Program-made: the position numbers and the translations under genes
From: Klebsiella sp. BIGb0138
Lineage (GTDB): Bacteria > Pseudomonadota > Gammaproteobacteria > Enterobacterales > Enterobacteriaceae
Direction: 5' to 3'
DNA: 64,000 nt
Assembly: GCF_004342285.1 (NCBI RefSeq)
Contig: NZ_SMCV01000016.1
Span: 21,150 to 85,149 of the forward strand
The notes under the pieces: model-generated
Seen by the model: the letters and a program-made list of their open reading frames with translations, nothing else
What the model was told of the DNA's origin: nothing
Database searches by the model: none
Part shown: positions 40,928 to 51,089 of the stretch, piece after piece
How the letters are laid out: each line of letters opens with the position of its first letter
How positions within the stretch are numbered: position 1 is the stretch's first letter

Positions 40928-41806
40928 TCAGAACAATTTTTTCGACCAGCCCAGCTTCGTACTCAATGTATTGAAATAGCTGTAATCTTTTGGATGAATC
41001 AGGTTCAGATGATAATCGCAGCGGTGGATCAGCACATCTTCGCCATCCTGAATCGGCAGGGCTATCTGGCTGTCGCAGCTGATCTCCAGATCGCTGCAGC
41101 GCTGGGAGAAACGCAGGCGAATGGTGCTGTCGCCGTTAATCACCAGCGGACGAGCCGACAGGGTATGCGGGAACATCGGCACCAGAGTGATGGCGTCTAA
41201 TGACGGCGTCAGGATCGGGCCGCCGGCGGATAAGGAGTAGGCGGTGGAGCCCGTCGGCGTCGAGATGATCAGGCCGTCGGAGCGCTGCGAGAAGGCGAAG
41301 ACCTCATCGATATACACTTCAAACTCAATCATATGCGCGACTTTTCCCGGGTGCAGAACTACCTCGTTAATTGCCGTGCTGATACGTTTCTGGCAATCCT
41401 GCTGGCACACCTGGGCTTCCAGTAAAAAACGCTTCTCAGCAATATAATGGCCTTCGAGCACATCGGCGAGCTGTTGCAGCGCATTATCCGGGTCGAGGTC
41501 GGTCAGAAAACCGAGGTTGCCGCGGTTAATGCCGATGACTTTAATATCGTAGCGCGCCAGGGTTCGCGCCGCGCCAAGCATATTGCCATCACCGCCAACG
41601 ACCACCGCCAGATCCGCCTGTTGGCCAATTTCAGCCAGCGTTCCCGTTCTGACGTTGCTAAGCTGAAGTTCATGGGCGATTTGTTGTTCGACCAGGACCT
41701 CGTAGCCTTGACTGCATAACCAGCGCCAGAGCATTTCATGTGTGGTCAGCGCGGTTGGGTGACGAGGGTGTCCCACAATGCCTATACACTTGAAATGGTT
41801 CTTCAT
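40928..41806 (-). CDS. nadK: NAD kinase
   Basis: This 292-residue enzyme phosphorylates NAD+ to NADP+ with [20 protein letters not shown] carries the GGDG motif, and [38 protein letters not shown] are the conserved NAD-binding and catalytic segments. Length matches E. coli (292). It is divergent from grpE; both start in the 120-base gap with the sigma-32 promoter. Confidence 0.98.
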   Translation of the reverse strand: MKNHFKCIGIVGHPRHPTALTTHEMLWRWLCSQGYEVLVEQQIAHELQLSNVRTGTLAEIGQQADLAVVVGGDGNMLGAARTLARYDIKVIGINRGNLGFLTDLDPDNALQQLADVLEGHYIAEKRFLLEAQVCQQDCQKRISTAINEVVLHPGKVAHMIEFEVYIDEVFAFSQRSDGLIISTPTGSTAYSLSAGGPILTPSLDAITLVPMFPHTLSARPLVINGDSTIRLRFSQRCSDLEISCDSQIALPIQDGEDVLIHRCDYHLNLIHPKDYSYFNTLSTKLGWSKKLF

Positions 41807-41828
41807 GTTCTGGATGTCCTTGCGTTAA

Positions 41829-42521
<693 letters not shown>

Positions 42522-42530
42522 CTCGCTTTA

Positions 42531-42559
42531 AAACGGCCGCCCGTGGGTGGCCGTTTTTC
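42531..42559. terminator. Terminator after grpE
   Basis: AAAACGGCC-GCCCGTGGGT-GGCCGTTTTT is a stable hairpin with a T-run, also facing the convergent yfjD end. Confidence 0.88.
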
Positions 42560-42642
42560 TCTTCTTCTTCCGCCAGTTTTATCCTGCGGGCAAAAAAAAC
42601 GGCGAACCTGACGTCCACCGTTTCCGCGAGCGGCCAGGCCGA

Positions 42643-43929
42643 TTACTCGGCGGCGCTTTCACGAATGGGCTTCACCGGCATCACCTTCACCTGCTTAATC
42701 ATATTGTCCTGAACGTCGAGAATATCGATATCGTATTGCTCGATGCGCACGCGCGTGCCGGGGGCCGGGATCTCTTCCAGCGCTTCCAGAATAATACCGT
42801 TGATCGTCCGGGCTTCGTCTTCCGGCAGGTGCCAGTTAAAGGCCTTGTTGATTTCGCGCACGTTGGCGCTCCCGTCGATAATCACCGTACCGTCGTTTAA
42901 CGGGGTCACTTCTTCGGCCAGGGTTGGCGACATGGAGGTGGTGAAGTCGCCGACGATCTCTTCGAGAATATCCTCTACCGTCACCAGGCCCTGAATATCC
43001 CCGTACTCATCGACCACCAGACCCACTTTCTTCTTATTGCGCTGGAACTTCACCAGTTGGGTACTGAGCGGCGTTCCCTCCGGCACGAAGTAAATCTCGT
43101 CGGCGGCCCGCAGCATCACCTCTTTGGTAAACTCCTTTTTCTCCGTCATCAGGCGGTAGGCTTCGCGTACGCGCAGCATACTGATGGCGTCGTCAAGCGA
43201 CCCGCGATACAACACGATACGCCCGTGCGGCGAGTGCGTCAGCTGGCGAACGATGGATTTCCAGTCATCGTTGATATCAATACCGATAATTTCATTTCGC
43301 GGAACCATAATATCGTCAACGCTGACCTTTTCGAGGTCCAGCACCGACAGCAGCATGTCCTGATTACGACGGGAGATTTGCGTGCGCGATTCGTTAACGA
43401 TGGTACGCAGCTCATCTTTGCTCAACGCGCCGCTGATGATGATGTCGGTCTTGATTCCCATCAGCCGCATCAGGATACGGGTGATGGTGTTCAACAACCA
43501 GACCAGCGGCATCATCAGCACCTGCAGCGGGGCCAGCAGGAGGCTGCTAGGATAGGCGACCTTTTCCGGATACAGCGCCGCGATGGTTTTGGGCAAGACT
43601 TCAGCGAACACCAGCACCACGAAGGTCAGTACGCCGGTGGCAATCGCCACGCCGGCGTCACCGTACAGCCGCATGCCGACAATCGTGCCCAGCGCGGAGG
43701 CGAGGATATTGACGAGGTTGTTACCGATCAGCACCAGGCTGATTAAGCGGTCAGGCTTGCGCAGCAGCTTTTCTACCCGTTTTGCCTGGCGGTTGCCCTG
43801 TTTCGCCATATGACGCAGACGATAGCGGTTTAGCGTCATCATGCCGGTCTCAGAACCGGAGAAGTAGGCAGAGATGATCACCATGATGATCAGTGTCACG
43901 ATCAGCGTGGTGGTAGATATGTGTTCCAG
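42643..43929 (-). CDS. yfjD: CorC/HlyC-family (CNNM-like) membrane protein
   Basis: This 428-residue protein has an N-terminal DUF21/CNNM membrane domain (STTTLIVTLIIMVIISAYFSGSE, LISLVLIGNNLVNILASALG), a CBS pair (VDDIMVPRNEIIGIDINDDW, YFVPEGTPLSTQLVKFQRN) and a CorC_HlyC C-terminal domain. A Mg2+/cation efflux link is suggested by the family. The N-terminus aligned with E. coli YfjD begins at a CTG at 43927-43929, six bases after AAGGAG; the next starts, GTG at 43899 or ATG at 43884, would lose part of TM1. Confidence 0.9.
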   Translation of the reverse strand: MEHISTTTLIVTLIIMVIISAYFSGSETGMMTLNRYRLRHMAKQGNRQAKRVEKLLRKPDRLISLVLIGNNLVNILASALGTIVGMRLYGDAGVAIATGVLTFVVLVFAEVLPKTIAALYPEKVAYPSSLLLAPLQVLMMPLVWLLNTITRILMRLMGIKTDIIISGALSKDELRTIVNESRTQISRRNQDMLLSVLDLEKVSVDDIMVPRNEIIGIDINDDWKSIVRQLTHSPHGRIVLYRGSLDDAISMLRVREAYRLMTEKKEFTKEVMLRAADEIYFVPEGTPLSTQLVKFQRNKKKVGLVVDEYGDIQGLVTVEDILEEIVGDFTTSMSPTLAEEVTPLNDGTVIIDGSANVREINKAFNWHLPEDEARTINGIILEALEEIPAPGTRVRIEQYDIDILDVQDNMIKQVKVMPVKPIRESAAE

Positions 43930-43944
43930 GGGGTACTCCTTAGT

Positions 43945-44026
43945 GCCTCTCCCGGTAGGCTATTTTGTTTGTCAGCCTGGCTCATGACCAGACCGCCGGC
44001 AAACCATGACGCCTACCGGGATAGGC
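43945..44026. repeat. 16-bp inverted repeat, REP-like, between ypjD and yfjD
   Basis: GCCTCTCCCGGTAGGC (43945-43960) and GCCTACCGGGATAGGC (44011-44026) are inverted copies with one mismatch, 50 bases apart. The CCGGTAGGC core is typical of enterobacterial palindromic repeats. It could stabilise or terminate the ypjD transcript. Confidence 0.6.
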
Positions 44027-44038
44027 TGTTAGTCTGGG

Positions 44039-44830
44039 TTAACGAATAAACTGCTGGAGTACGCGGCTGCCAAAGTAGGCCAGCGTCAACAGTCCTGCGC
44101 CGGTGACGTTAAACCAGACTACCCGGCGACCGCGCCAGCCTTCATGGTAATGGCCCCATAACAGAACGATATAGACGAACCACGCCACGATCGACAGCAC
44201 GGCTTTATCAATATTTTCCGCACTGAACAGGTTGTGCATATAGAACAGTCCGGTGCACAGCGTCAGCGTCAGCAGCACGACGCCAACCTGGGTGATATGA
44301 AACATTTTACGTTCAATGCTCATCAGCGGCGGCATTTCGTGGCTGAAAGCCAGCTTTTTGTTCTTCAACTGATAATCAATCCAGGCCAGCTGTAGCGCAT
44401 ACAGGGCGGCAATAATCAGCGTCGCGTAAGAGAACAGCGACAGGCCGATATGCACCAGCATGCCCGGCGTGGTCTCCAGATGGGTGATGTACTCGTTCGG
44501 CACAAAGGTGGCGAAGGCCAGGTTTATCAACGCAAACGCGTAGACGATGGGCAGCAGCAGCCAGCCGCGATTGCGCGACGCGACGATGGTCATCACCGTA
44601 CAGATCATCAAACTGACCAGCGAACCGACGTTTAATAAACTGAGATTCTGCCCGCTCTCGCCGCCGGGGAAAATACGTGACTCCAGCGCAAAAGCATGAC
44701 AAATCAACGCAATAGTTGCGGAAAGAATGGCCATTCGTCGCCAGCTGCTGTTCTTCTGCAGCAGGCCGGGGATGATCAGCGCAAGGCTGATGGAGTAGGC
44801 AACAAGAGCGAGTAGAGCAAAAACAGGCAT
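44039..44830 (-). CDS. ypjD: Inner-membrane CcsA/CcmC-like protein YpjD
   Basis: This 263-residue integral membrane protein has about eight hydrophobic segments (VFALLALVAYSISLALIIPGLL ... LVSLMICTVMTIVAS) and the cytochrome c assembly-family motif region (LVHIGLSLFSYATLIIAALYALQLAW), though not the heme-binding WWD. In E. coli it is linked to Mg2+/cobalt handling as CorE-like or remains uncharacterised. It is upstream of yfjD in the same direction. Confidence 0.9.
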   Translation of the reverse strand: MPVFALLALVAYSISLALIIPGLLQKNSSWRRMAILSATIALICHAFALESRIFPGGESGQNLSLLNVGSLVSLMICTVMTIVASRNRGWLLLPIVYAFALINLAFATFVPNEYITHLETTPGMLVHIGLSLFSYATLIIAALYALQLAWIDYQLKNKKLAFSHEMPPLMSIERKMFHITQVGVVLLTLTLCTGLFYMHNLFSAENIDKAVLSIVAWFVYIVLLWGHYHEGWRGRRVVWFNVTGAGLLTLAYFGSRVLQQFIR

Positions 44831-44997
44831 ATGGGTGTCGACTGTTGACTAAATAAGAAAGAGAAGCAGTATAGCGTTACGCGACGTCTGCTCCAACCGT
44901 TGCATCACATCGCGCTTCATGTCGTGTTATACTGCGCCAAATCCGTGTTTTTCGTGTCGCTGCGGCGACCGACAGTTTCCACCTCAGGCGAGAGACA

Positions 44998-46362
44998 ATG
45001 TTTGATAATTTAACCGATCGTTTGTCGCGTTCGCTGCGCAACATTAGCGGCCGCGGACGCCTTACCGAAGACAATATTAAAGACACCCTGCGCGAAGTGC
45101 GCATGGCGCTGCTGGAGGCGGACGTCGCTCTGCCTGTAGTGCGTGACTTCATCAGCCGCGTCAAAGAGAGCGCGGTGGGGCATGAAGTTAACAAAAGCCT
45201 GACCCCGGGTCAGGAGTTCGTCAAAATCGTTCGCAACGAGCTGGTTGCGGCGATGGGCGAAGAGAACCAGGCGCTGGATTTAGCCGCTCAGCCGCCGGCC
45301 GTGGTGCTGATGGCGGGCCTGCAGGGCGCAGGTAAAACCACCAGCGTTGCCAAGCTGGGTAAATTCCTGCGTGAGAAGCACAAAAAGAAAGTGCTGGTTG
45401 TCTCCGCGGACGTGTATCGCCCGGCGGCGATCAAACAGCTGGAGACCCTGGCTGAGCAGGTTAGCGTTGATTTCTTCCCGTCCGATGTAGGGCAGAAGCC
45501 TGTCGATATCGTCAACGCGGCGCTGAAAGAAGCGAAGCTGAAATTCTACGACGTGCTGCTGGTGGATACCGCCGGTCGTCTGCACGTCGATGAAGCGATG
45601 ATGGACGAAATCAAACAGGTCCACGCTTCTCTTAACCCGGTAGAAACGCTGTTCGTCGTCGATGCGATGACCGGCCAGGATGCCGCGAATACGGCGAAGG
45701 CCTTTAATGAAGCGCTGCCGCTGACCGGCGTGGTGCTGACTAAAGTGGACGGCGACGCCCGCGGCGGTGCGGCGCTGTCGATTCGTCATATCACCGGTAA
45801 GCCGATTAAGTTCCTCGGCGTCGGCGAAAAAACCGAAGCGCTGGAGCCGTTCCATCCGGATCGTATCGCTTCCCGTATTCTTGGCATGGGCGACGTGCTG
45901 TCGCTGATCGAAGATATCGAGAGCAAGGTTGACCGCGCGCAGGCTGAGAAACTGGCCTCCAAGCTGAAGAAAGGCGATGGCTTTGACCTGACCGACTTCC
46001 TCGAGCAGCTGCGGCAGATGAAGAACATGGGCGGCATGGCCAGCCTGATGGGCAAACTGCCGGGTATGGGGCAGATCCCGGATAACGTTAAATCGCAGAT
46101 GGACGACAAAGTGCTGGTGCGGATGGAAGCGATCATCAACTCGATGACCCTGAAAGAGCGCGCGAAGCCGGAAATTATTAAAGGCTCACGTAAGCGTCGT
46201 ATCGCCGCCGGCTGCGGGATGCAGGTGCAGGATGTGAACCGTCTGCTCAAGCAGTTTGACGATATGCAGCGCATGATGAAGAAGATGAAGTCGAAAGGCG
46301 GCATGATGAAGATGATGCGCGGGATGAAAGGGATGATGCCGCCGGGATTCCCCGGCCGCTAA
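44998..46362 (+). CDS. ffh: Signal recognition particle protein Ffh
   Basis: This 454-residue GTPase binds signal peptides and 4.5S RNA and targets inner-membrane proteins. The N domain is followed by the G domain (GLQGAGKTTS, DTAGRLHVDE, TKVDGDARGGAA) and a Met-rich M domain (QRMMKKMKSKGGMMKMMRGMKGMMPPGF). Length is near E. coli (453). It is divergent from ypjD. Confidence 0.98.
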   Translation: MFDNLTDRLSRSLRNISGRGRLTEDNIKDTLREVRMALLEADVALPVVRDFISRVKESAVGHEVNKSLTPGQEFVKIVRNELVAAMGEENQALDLAAQPPAVVLMAGLQGAGKTTSVAKLGKFLREKHKKKVLVVSADVYRPAAIKQLETLAEQVSVDFFPSDVGQKPVDIVNAALKEAKLKFYDVLLVDTAGRLHVDEAMMDEIKQVHASLNPVETLFVVDAMTGQDAANTAKAFNEALPLTGVVLTKVDGDARGGAALSIRHITGKPIKFLGVGEKTEALEPFHPDRIASRILGMGDVLSLIEDIESKVDRAQAEKLASKLKKGDGFDLTDFLEQLRQMKNMGGMASLMGKLPGMGQIPDNVKSQMDDKVLVRMEAIINSMTLKERAKPEIIKGSRKRRIAAGCGMQVQDVNRLLKQFDDMQRMMKKMKSKGGMMKMMRGMKGMMPPGFPGR

Positions 46363-46364
46363 TA

Positions 46365-46489
46365 CGCGTCATAATTCAAGCCGCAGATGCGTTGGTTACA
46401 TGCGCTCACCCCGGTCGCGTACTTGTGTACGCTCTCGGGGATTTGCTCATTTGCCGCCTTCCTGCAATGCGAATTATTTAGCGTATTGT
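46365..46489. repeat. ERIC-type intergenic repeat
   Basis: The gap between ffh and rpsP contains ATTCAAGCCGCAGATGCGTT, GCTCACCCCGGTCGCGTAC and TTGTGTACGCTCTCGGGGAT, then CCGCCTTCCTGCAATGCGAA. This is the layout of an ERIC (IRU) element of about 125 bases with a central palindrome. Bases differ from the E. coli consensus. The repeat would be transcribed with ffh. Confidence 0.78.
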
Positions 46490-46545
46490 AGTTTTGAATT
46501 GATTTTTGCACAGAAATCAGTAAAATTTTCGGGCTTTTAATATGA

Positions 46546-46851
<306 letters not shown>

Positions 46852-46869
46852 TCTGTCACGGTGGTCATG

Positions 46870-47418
46870 ATGAGCAAGCAACACACCGCACAAGCACCTG
46901 TTGATCCGATCGTATTGGGCAAGATGGGTTCTTCCTACGGTATCCGTGGTTGGCTCAGAGTGTTTTCCTCCACCGAAGACGCCGAAAGCATTTTTGACTA
47001 TCAGCCGTGGTTAATCCAGAAGGCGGGTCAGTGGCAGGTTGTTGAGCTGGAAAGCTGGCGCCACCACAATCAGGACATCGTCATTAAGCTGAAAGGCATT
47101 GACGATCGTGATGCGGCAAATCTACTGACTAATTGCGAAATTGTCGTGGATTCTTCGCAACTGCCGGCGCTGGAAGAGGGTGACTACTACTGGAAAGACC
47201 TGATGGGCTGCCAGGTAGTAACCACTGAAGGCTATGGCCTGGGTAAAGTCATCGATATGATGGAAACCGGGTCAAATGACGTTCTCGTCATCAAGGCAAA
47301 CCTGAAAGATGCATTTGGCATCAAGGAGCGGCTGGTTCCGTTCCTCGATGGGCAGGTTATCAAGAAAGTCGATCTCGCTACTCGTACCATTGAAGTAGAT
47401 TGGGATCCTGGTTTTTAA
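46870..47418 (+). CDS. rimM: 16S rRNA processing protein RimM
   Basis: This 182-residue protein helps 30S head maturation. [46 protein letters not shown] is the RimM domain, and a PRC-barrel C-terminus follows ([28 protein letters not shown]). The ATG at 46870 gives the E. coli N-terminus; two starts a few codons upstream are possible. Confidence 0.98.
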   Translation: MSKQHTAQAPVDPIVLGKMGSSYGIRGWLRVFSSTEDAESIFDYQPWLIQKAGQWQVVELESWRHHNQDIVIKLKGIDDRDAANLLTNCEIVVDSSQLPALEEGDYYWKDLMGCQVVTTEGYGLGKVIDMMETGSNDVLVIKANLKDAFGIKERLVPFLDGQVIKKVDLATRTIEVDWDPGF

Positions 47419-47449
47419 ATTCTCCGAATAAACGGTAAAAGACGGCGCT

Positions 47450-48217
47450 ATGTGGATTGGCATAATTAGCCTGTTTCCTGAAATGTTCCGCGCAATTACC
47501 GATTACGGGGTAACTGGCCGGGCAGTAAAAAATGGCCTGCTGAGCATCCAGAGCTGGAGTCCTCGTGACTTCGCCCATGACCGGCACCGTACCGTGGACG
47601 ATCGTCCTTACGGCGGCGGACCGGGGATGCTAATGATGGTGCAACCCTTGCGGGACGCCATTCACACAGCAAAAGCCGCGGCAGGTGAAGGCGCAAAGGT
47701 GATTTATCTGTCACCTCAGGGACGCAAGCTTGATCAAGCGGGCGTCAGCGAACTGGCCACGAATCAAAAGCTGATTCTGGTGTGCGGTCGCTACGAAGGG
47801 ATCGATGAGCGCGTTATCCAGACCGAAATTGACGAAGAATGGTCAATCGGTGATTACGTTCTCAGCGGTGGTGAGTTACCAGCAATGACGCTGATTGACT
47901 CCGTTTCCCGGTTCATTCCGGGAGTACTGGGCCATGAAGCTTCGGCAACGGAAGATTCCTTTGCTGATGGATTGCTGGACTGCCCACACTATACCCGTCC
48001 TGAAGTGTTAGAAGAGATGGAAGTACCGCCGGTATTGCTGTCGGGAAACCATGCTGAGATTCGTCGCTGGCGTCTGAAACAGTCGCTGGGCCGTACCTGG
48101 CTTAGAAGACCTGAACTTTTGGAAAACCTGGCTCTGACTGAAGAGCAAGCAAAGTTGCTGGCGGAGTTCAAAACTGAACACGCAAAACAGCAGCATAAAC
48201 ATGATGGGATGGCGTAA
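47450..48217 (+). CDS. trmD: tRNA (guanine37-N1)-methyltransferase TrmD
   Basis: This 255-residue SPOUT methyltransferase makes m1G37 in tRNAs and prevents frameshifting. [62 protein letters not shown] and the knot sequence [31 protein letters not shown] bind S-adenosylmethionine. Length equals E. coli (255). Confidence 0.98.
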   Translation: MWIGIISLFPEMFRAITDYGVTGRAVKNGLLSIQSWSPRDFAHDRHRTVDDRPYGGGPGMLMMVQPLRDAIHTAKAAAGEGAKVIYLSPQGRKLDQAGVSELATNQKLILVCGRYEGIDERVIQTEIDEEWSIGDYVLSGGELPAMTLIDSVSRFIPGVLGHEASATEDSFADGLLDCPHYTRPEVLEEMEVPPVLLSGNHAEIRRWRLKQSLGRTWLRRPELLENLALTEEQAKLLAEFKTEHAKQQHKHDGMA

Positions 48218-48254
48218 CGCCCCCAATATCAGTTTACCCAGGATAAGAGATTAA

Positions 48255-48605
<351 letters not shown>

Positions 48606-48630
48606 GATTCGCTTTCGCGACATCCTGATG

Positions 48631-48666
48631 AAAAGGGCTGGCCTGATAGGCCGGCCCTTTTTTTAT
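48631..48666 (+). terminator. Terminator of the rpsP-rplS operon
   Basis: GGGCTGGCC-TGATA-GGCCGGCCC followed by seven T bases is a strong intrinsic terminator. Confidence 0.92.
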
Positions 48667-48725
48667 CTTGAATTTAACTATCCTGATGTAAATCATTTAC
48701 ACTATCGCCCTCATTCGGAGGGGCG

Positions 48726-49163
48726 GTGGCCAGCAAACTTTCTCAACAATCTGCATTCATACGGCGGGCCGCCTGGCTGGCGCTGTTTTCGATCCTGCTG
48801 ATTGTGGTCGCGCCGCTGATCTCTGTCTCCTTGCAAAAAGATCCGATGAGCGCCATGCCGGGGATGCACCATGCGATGATGACGGCGGCAATGCCGCAGG
48901 ATATGGCGATGACCCATCCGGCGTCCCCAGCCTCTGAATCGCCGCATACGATGCCGCTCGACCATGCTGAAGCCTGCGGTTACTGCGTGCTGTTAGCCCA
49001 TGTTCCGGGTCTGCTCTTTGCTCTGGCGTTGCTGATTTCGTGCATTCTGCGCCGCGTGTGCGCGCCTACGCCTTGTCTGGTGTTGAAACGCCGGCACTAT
49101 TTCCCCTGGCTGTACCCCGATACCCGCGCGCCGCCGCGCCGGTCTGCTTTTTCCGCTTCCTAA
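48726..49163 (+). CDS. DUF2946 protein, Met/His-rich
   Basis: This 145-residue protein starts at a GTG (ASKLSQQSAFIRRAAWLALF). A hydrophobic segment (WLALFSILLIVVAPLISVSL) is followed by a Met/His-rich periplasmic stretch (PMSAMPGMHHAMMTAAMPQD) and a CxxC pair (HAEACGYCVLLAH), then a second membrane segment. DUF2946 proteins often lie beside copper or TonB-linked genes. It precedes a PepSY protein by 54 bases. Metal binding is inferred from composition. Confidence 0.72.
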   Translation: MASKLSQQSAFIRRAAWLALFSILLIVVAPLISVSLQKDPMSAMPGMHHAMMTAAMPQDMAMTHPASPASESPHTMPLDHAEACGYCVLLAHVPGLLFALALLISCILRRVCAPTPCLVLKRRHYFPWLYPDTRAPPRRSAFSAS

Positions 49164-49217
49164 AAAATAATGTGCGCACTGCGCAACGTTCTCTTTTTGC
49201 TTTCAGAAAGGAAAAGT

Positions 49218-50588
49218 ATGACAACCTGCACCTCGCGCGCGGCATGGCTGAACCTGCTGCGACGTCTGCATTTTTATATTGGTCTGTTTATCGGCCCGTT
49301 CATCTTTGTCGCGGCCCTTACCGGGACGCTGTACGTGGCCACTCCCCAACTGGAGGACTGGCTCTATCAGGATGCGCTGCGCGGCACGCTTAACGGTGCA
49401 AGCCAGCCGCTGAGCGCCCAGCTGGCGGTGGCGGAAGAGGCCACGCAAGGCCATCTTCGTTTGCAGGCCGTGCGTCCGGCCATTAACGCCGGAGAGACCA
49501 CCCGGGCGATGTTTGCCGATCCACAACTGGGCGCGTCTGAAGCGCGGGCGATTTTTATCGACCCGGTAACCCTGGAAGTGAAAGGCGATATGACAGTCTA
49601 CGGGACCAGCGGTATTTTACCTCTGCGCCAGTGGATCGATTATGCGCACAGGTCGTTGCTGTTAGGGGATAGCGGACGCTTGTATAGCGAGCTGGCTGCC
49701 TCCTGGATGTGGGTCGCGGCGCTCGGCGGCATCGTGCTGTGGGCGATGACCCGCCCACGGCGGCGGATCAATAACCGCCTGCAAAATACCCGTCGTCTGC
49801 ACGTCTCATTCGGGTGGGTATTGCTGGTGGGGATGCTGCTATTCTCTGCTACCGGGCTGACCTGGTCACAGTGGGCCGGCGGCAACGTGGATAAGATGCG
49901 CGCCGCCTTCGGCTGGTTAACGCCGCAGGTGAATACCCGGCTGGATAGCGCGATGCCCATGGCGCACGATCCGCATGCTGAACACCATATGGGAAATAGG
50001 GCGATGGCGGAGACGTTACCGTCGCCAGCGGGCGAGCAGTTTGATCGGGTCCTGGCGACGGCGCGGGCGGCGGGCCTTGATGCCAGCAAGCTGGAGATTC
50101 GGCCACCGATGGAGGCCGGGCGGGCGTGGACGGTAAATGAAATCGACCGGAGCTGGCCGACGCAGGTTGATGCGGTAGCTATCGATGGTGAACACATGCA
50201 GGTTGTGGACCGCACCCATTTTGCCGACTTCCCGCTGATGGCGAAGCTGACCCGCTGGGGCGTTGATTTCCATATGGGGATCCTGTTTGGCCTGGCCAAC
50301 CAGCTCCTGCTCATCGCATTTGGTATCGCGCTTTGCGTGATGATTGTGGTGGGATATCGCTTATGGTGGCTTCGTCGCCCGGCGCACGCGGTCTTTAACC
50401 CCGCGAACACCTTGGTTCAGGCCTGGCTCGGTCTGGCATGGCCAGCCCGCACGCTGACGTTGGCGATTGCCGTGGTGCTGGGGCTGGCGTTGCCGCTGAT
50501 GGGCGTCAGTCTGGCGCTATGCCTGGTGATTGACTACCTGCGCTGGCGCGCTGCAACGGCGGTTAGACTCGCGAAATCCGTCGACTAA
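49218..50588 (+). CDS. PepSY-associated membrane protein
   Basis: This 456-residue protein is a PepSY_TM-family member: LRRLHFYIGLFIGPFIFVAALTGTLYV (TM1), a periplasmic part with PepSY segments, then LHVSFGWVLLVGMLLFSATGLTWSQW and HMGILFGLANQLLLIAFGIALCVMIVVGYRLWW, and two more segments at the end. A Met/His-rich loop (MPMAHDPHAEHHMGNRAM) suggests metal binding. The family is tied to iron-chelate or copper reduction. The ATG at 49218 follows AAAGGAAAAGT. It is downstream of the DUF2946 gene. Confidence 0.82.
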   Translation: MTTCTSRAAWLNLLRRLHFYIGLFIGPFIFVAALTGTLYVATPQLEDWLYQDALRGTLNGASQPLSAQLAVAEEATQGHLRLQAVRPAINAGETTRAMFADPQLGASEARAIFIDPVTLEVKGDMTVYGTSGILPLRQWIDYAHRSLLLGDSGRLYSELAASWMWVAALGGIVLWAMTRPRRRINNRLQNTRRLHVSFGWVLLVGMLLFSATGLTWSQWAGGNVDKMRAAFGWLTPQVNTRLDSAMPMAHDPHAEHHMGNRAMAETLPSPAGEQFDRVLATARAAGLDASKLEIRPPMEAGRAWTVNEIDRSWPTQVDAVAIDGEHMQVVDRTHFADFPLMAKLTRWGVDFHMGILFGLANQLLLIAFGIALCVMIVVGYRLWWLRRPAHAVFNPANTLVQAWLGLAWPARTLTLAIAVVLGLALPLMGVSLALCLVIDYLRWRAATAVRLAKSVD

Positions 50589-50593
50589 GCGCG

Positions 50594-51076
50594 CTAAGGC
50601 GTGCTGATGACCACCGTGACGCGGCGGTTTTCAGCACGCCCTTTCGCCGTATCGTTACTGGCTATCGGGTATTTTTTCCCTAACCCGCGGGTAGTTAAAT
50701 TGCTACGCGGGATATGGGCTCCCTCCGCCCACGCGTCTGCGACGATGTTGGCGCGCTTCAGGGACAGCATTTCATTATAGCCGTCTTCACCGTAGTTATC
50801 GGTGTGACCATCTAACCGGCTGTGCGTAATGCCTGTCGCGGCCAGACGAGAAGCCATAGTGTGGATCTGCGTTTTGCTATCGGCACGCAGGTGGTAATCG
50901 TTTTTATCAAACAGGATGCTGTCGGATAAGCCCAGAGTCCAGTCGCCATCCGTCTCCGTAAAGCCATAGGACTTCATCGCGGCAACCTGTTCCTGAGAGA
51001 ATTTCCCCTGTGGCGCCTGGCAACCGGTGAGAAAAACCGCAGCCAGCAGGGCGGGGGCAAAATATTTCCTGAGCAT
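50594..51076 (-). CDS. yfiB: OmpA-like lipoprotein YfiB
   Basis: This 160-residue outer-membrane lipoprotein (lipobox LTGC) binds peptidoglycan through its OmpA-like domain (SRLDGHTDNYGEDGYNEMLSLKRANIVADAW). In the YfiBNR system it sequesters YfiR and so frees the diguanylate cyclase YfiN under envelope stress. It is the last gene of the yfiR-yfiN-yfiB operon; length equals E. coli (160). Confidence 0.96.
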   Translation of the reverse strand: MLRKYFAPALLAAVFLTGCQAPQGKFSQEQVAAMKSYGFTETDGDWTLGLSDSILFDKNDYHLRADSKTQIHTMASRLAATGITHSRLDGHTDNYGEDGYNEMLSLKRANIVADAWAEGAHIPRSNLTTRGLGKKYPIASNDTAKGRAENRRVTVVISTP

Positions 51077-51089
51077 GATGATTCCTTTT

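Noticed and set aside
43057..43746. 229-codon rightward ORF over yfjD
   Set aside because: Antisense shadow of a conserved membrane/CBS protein.
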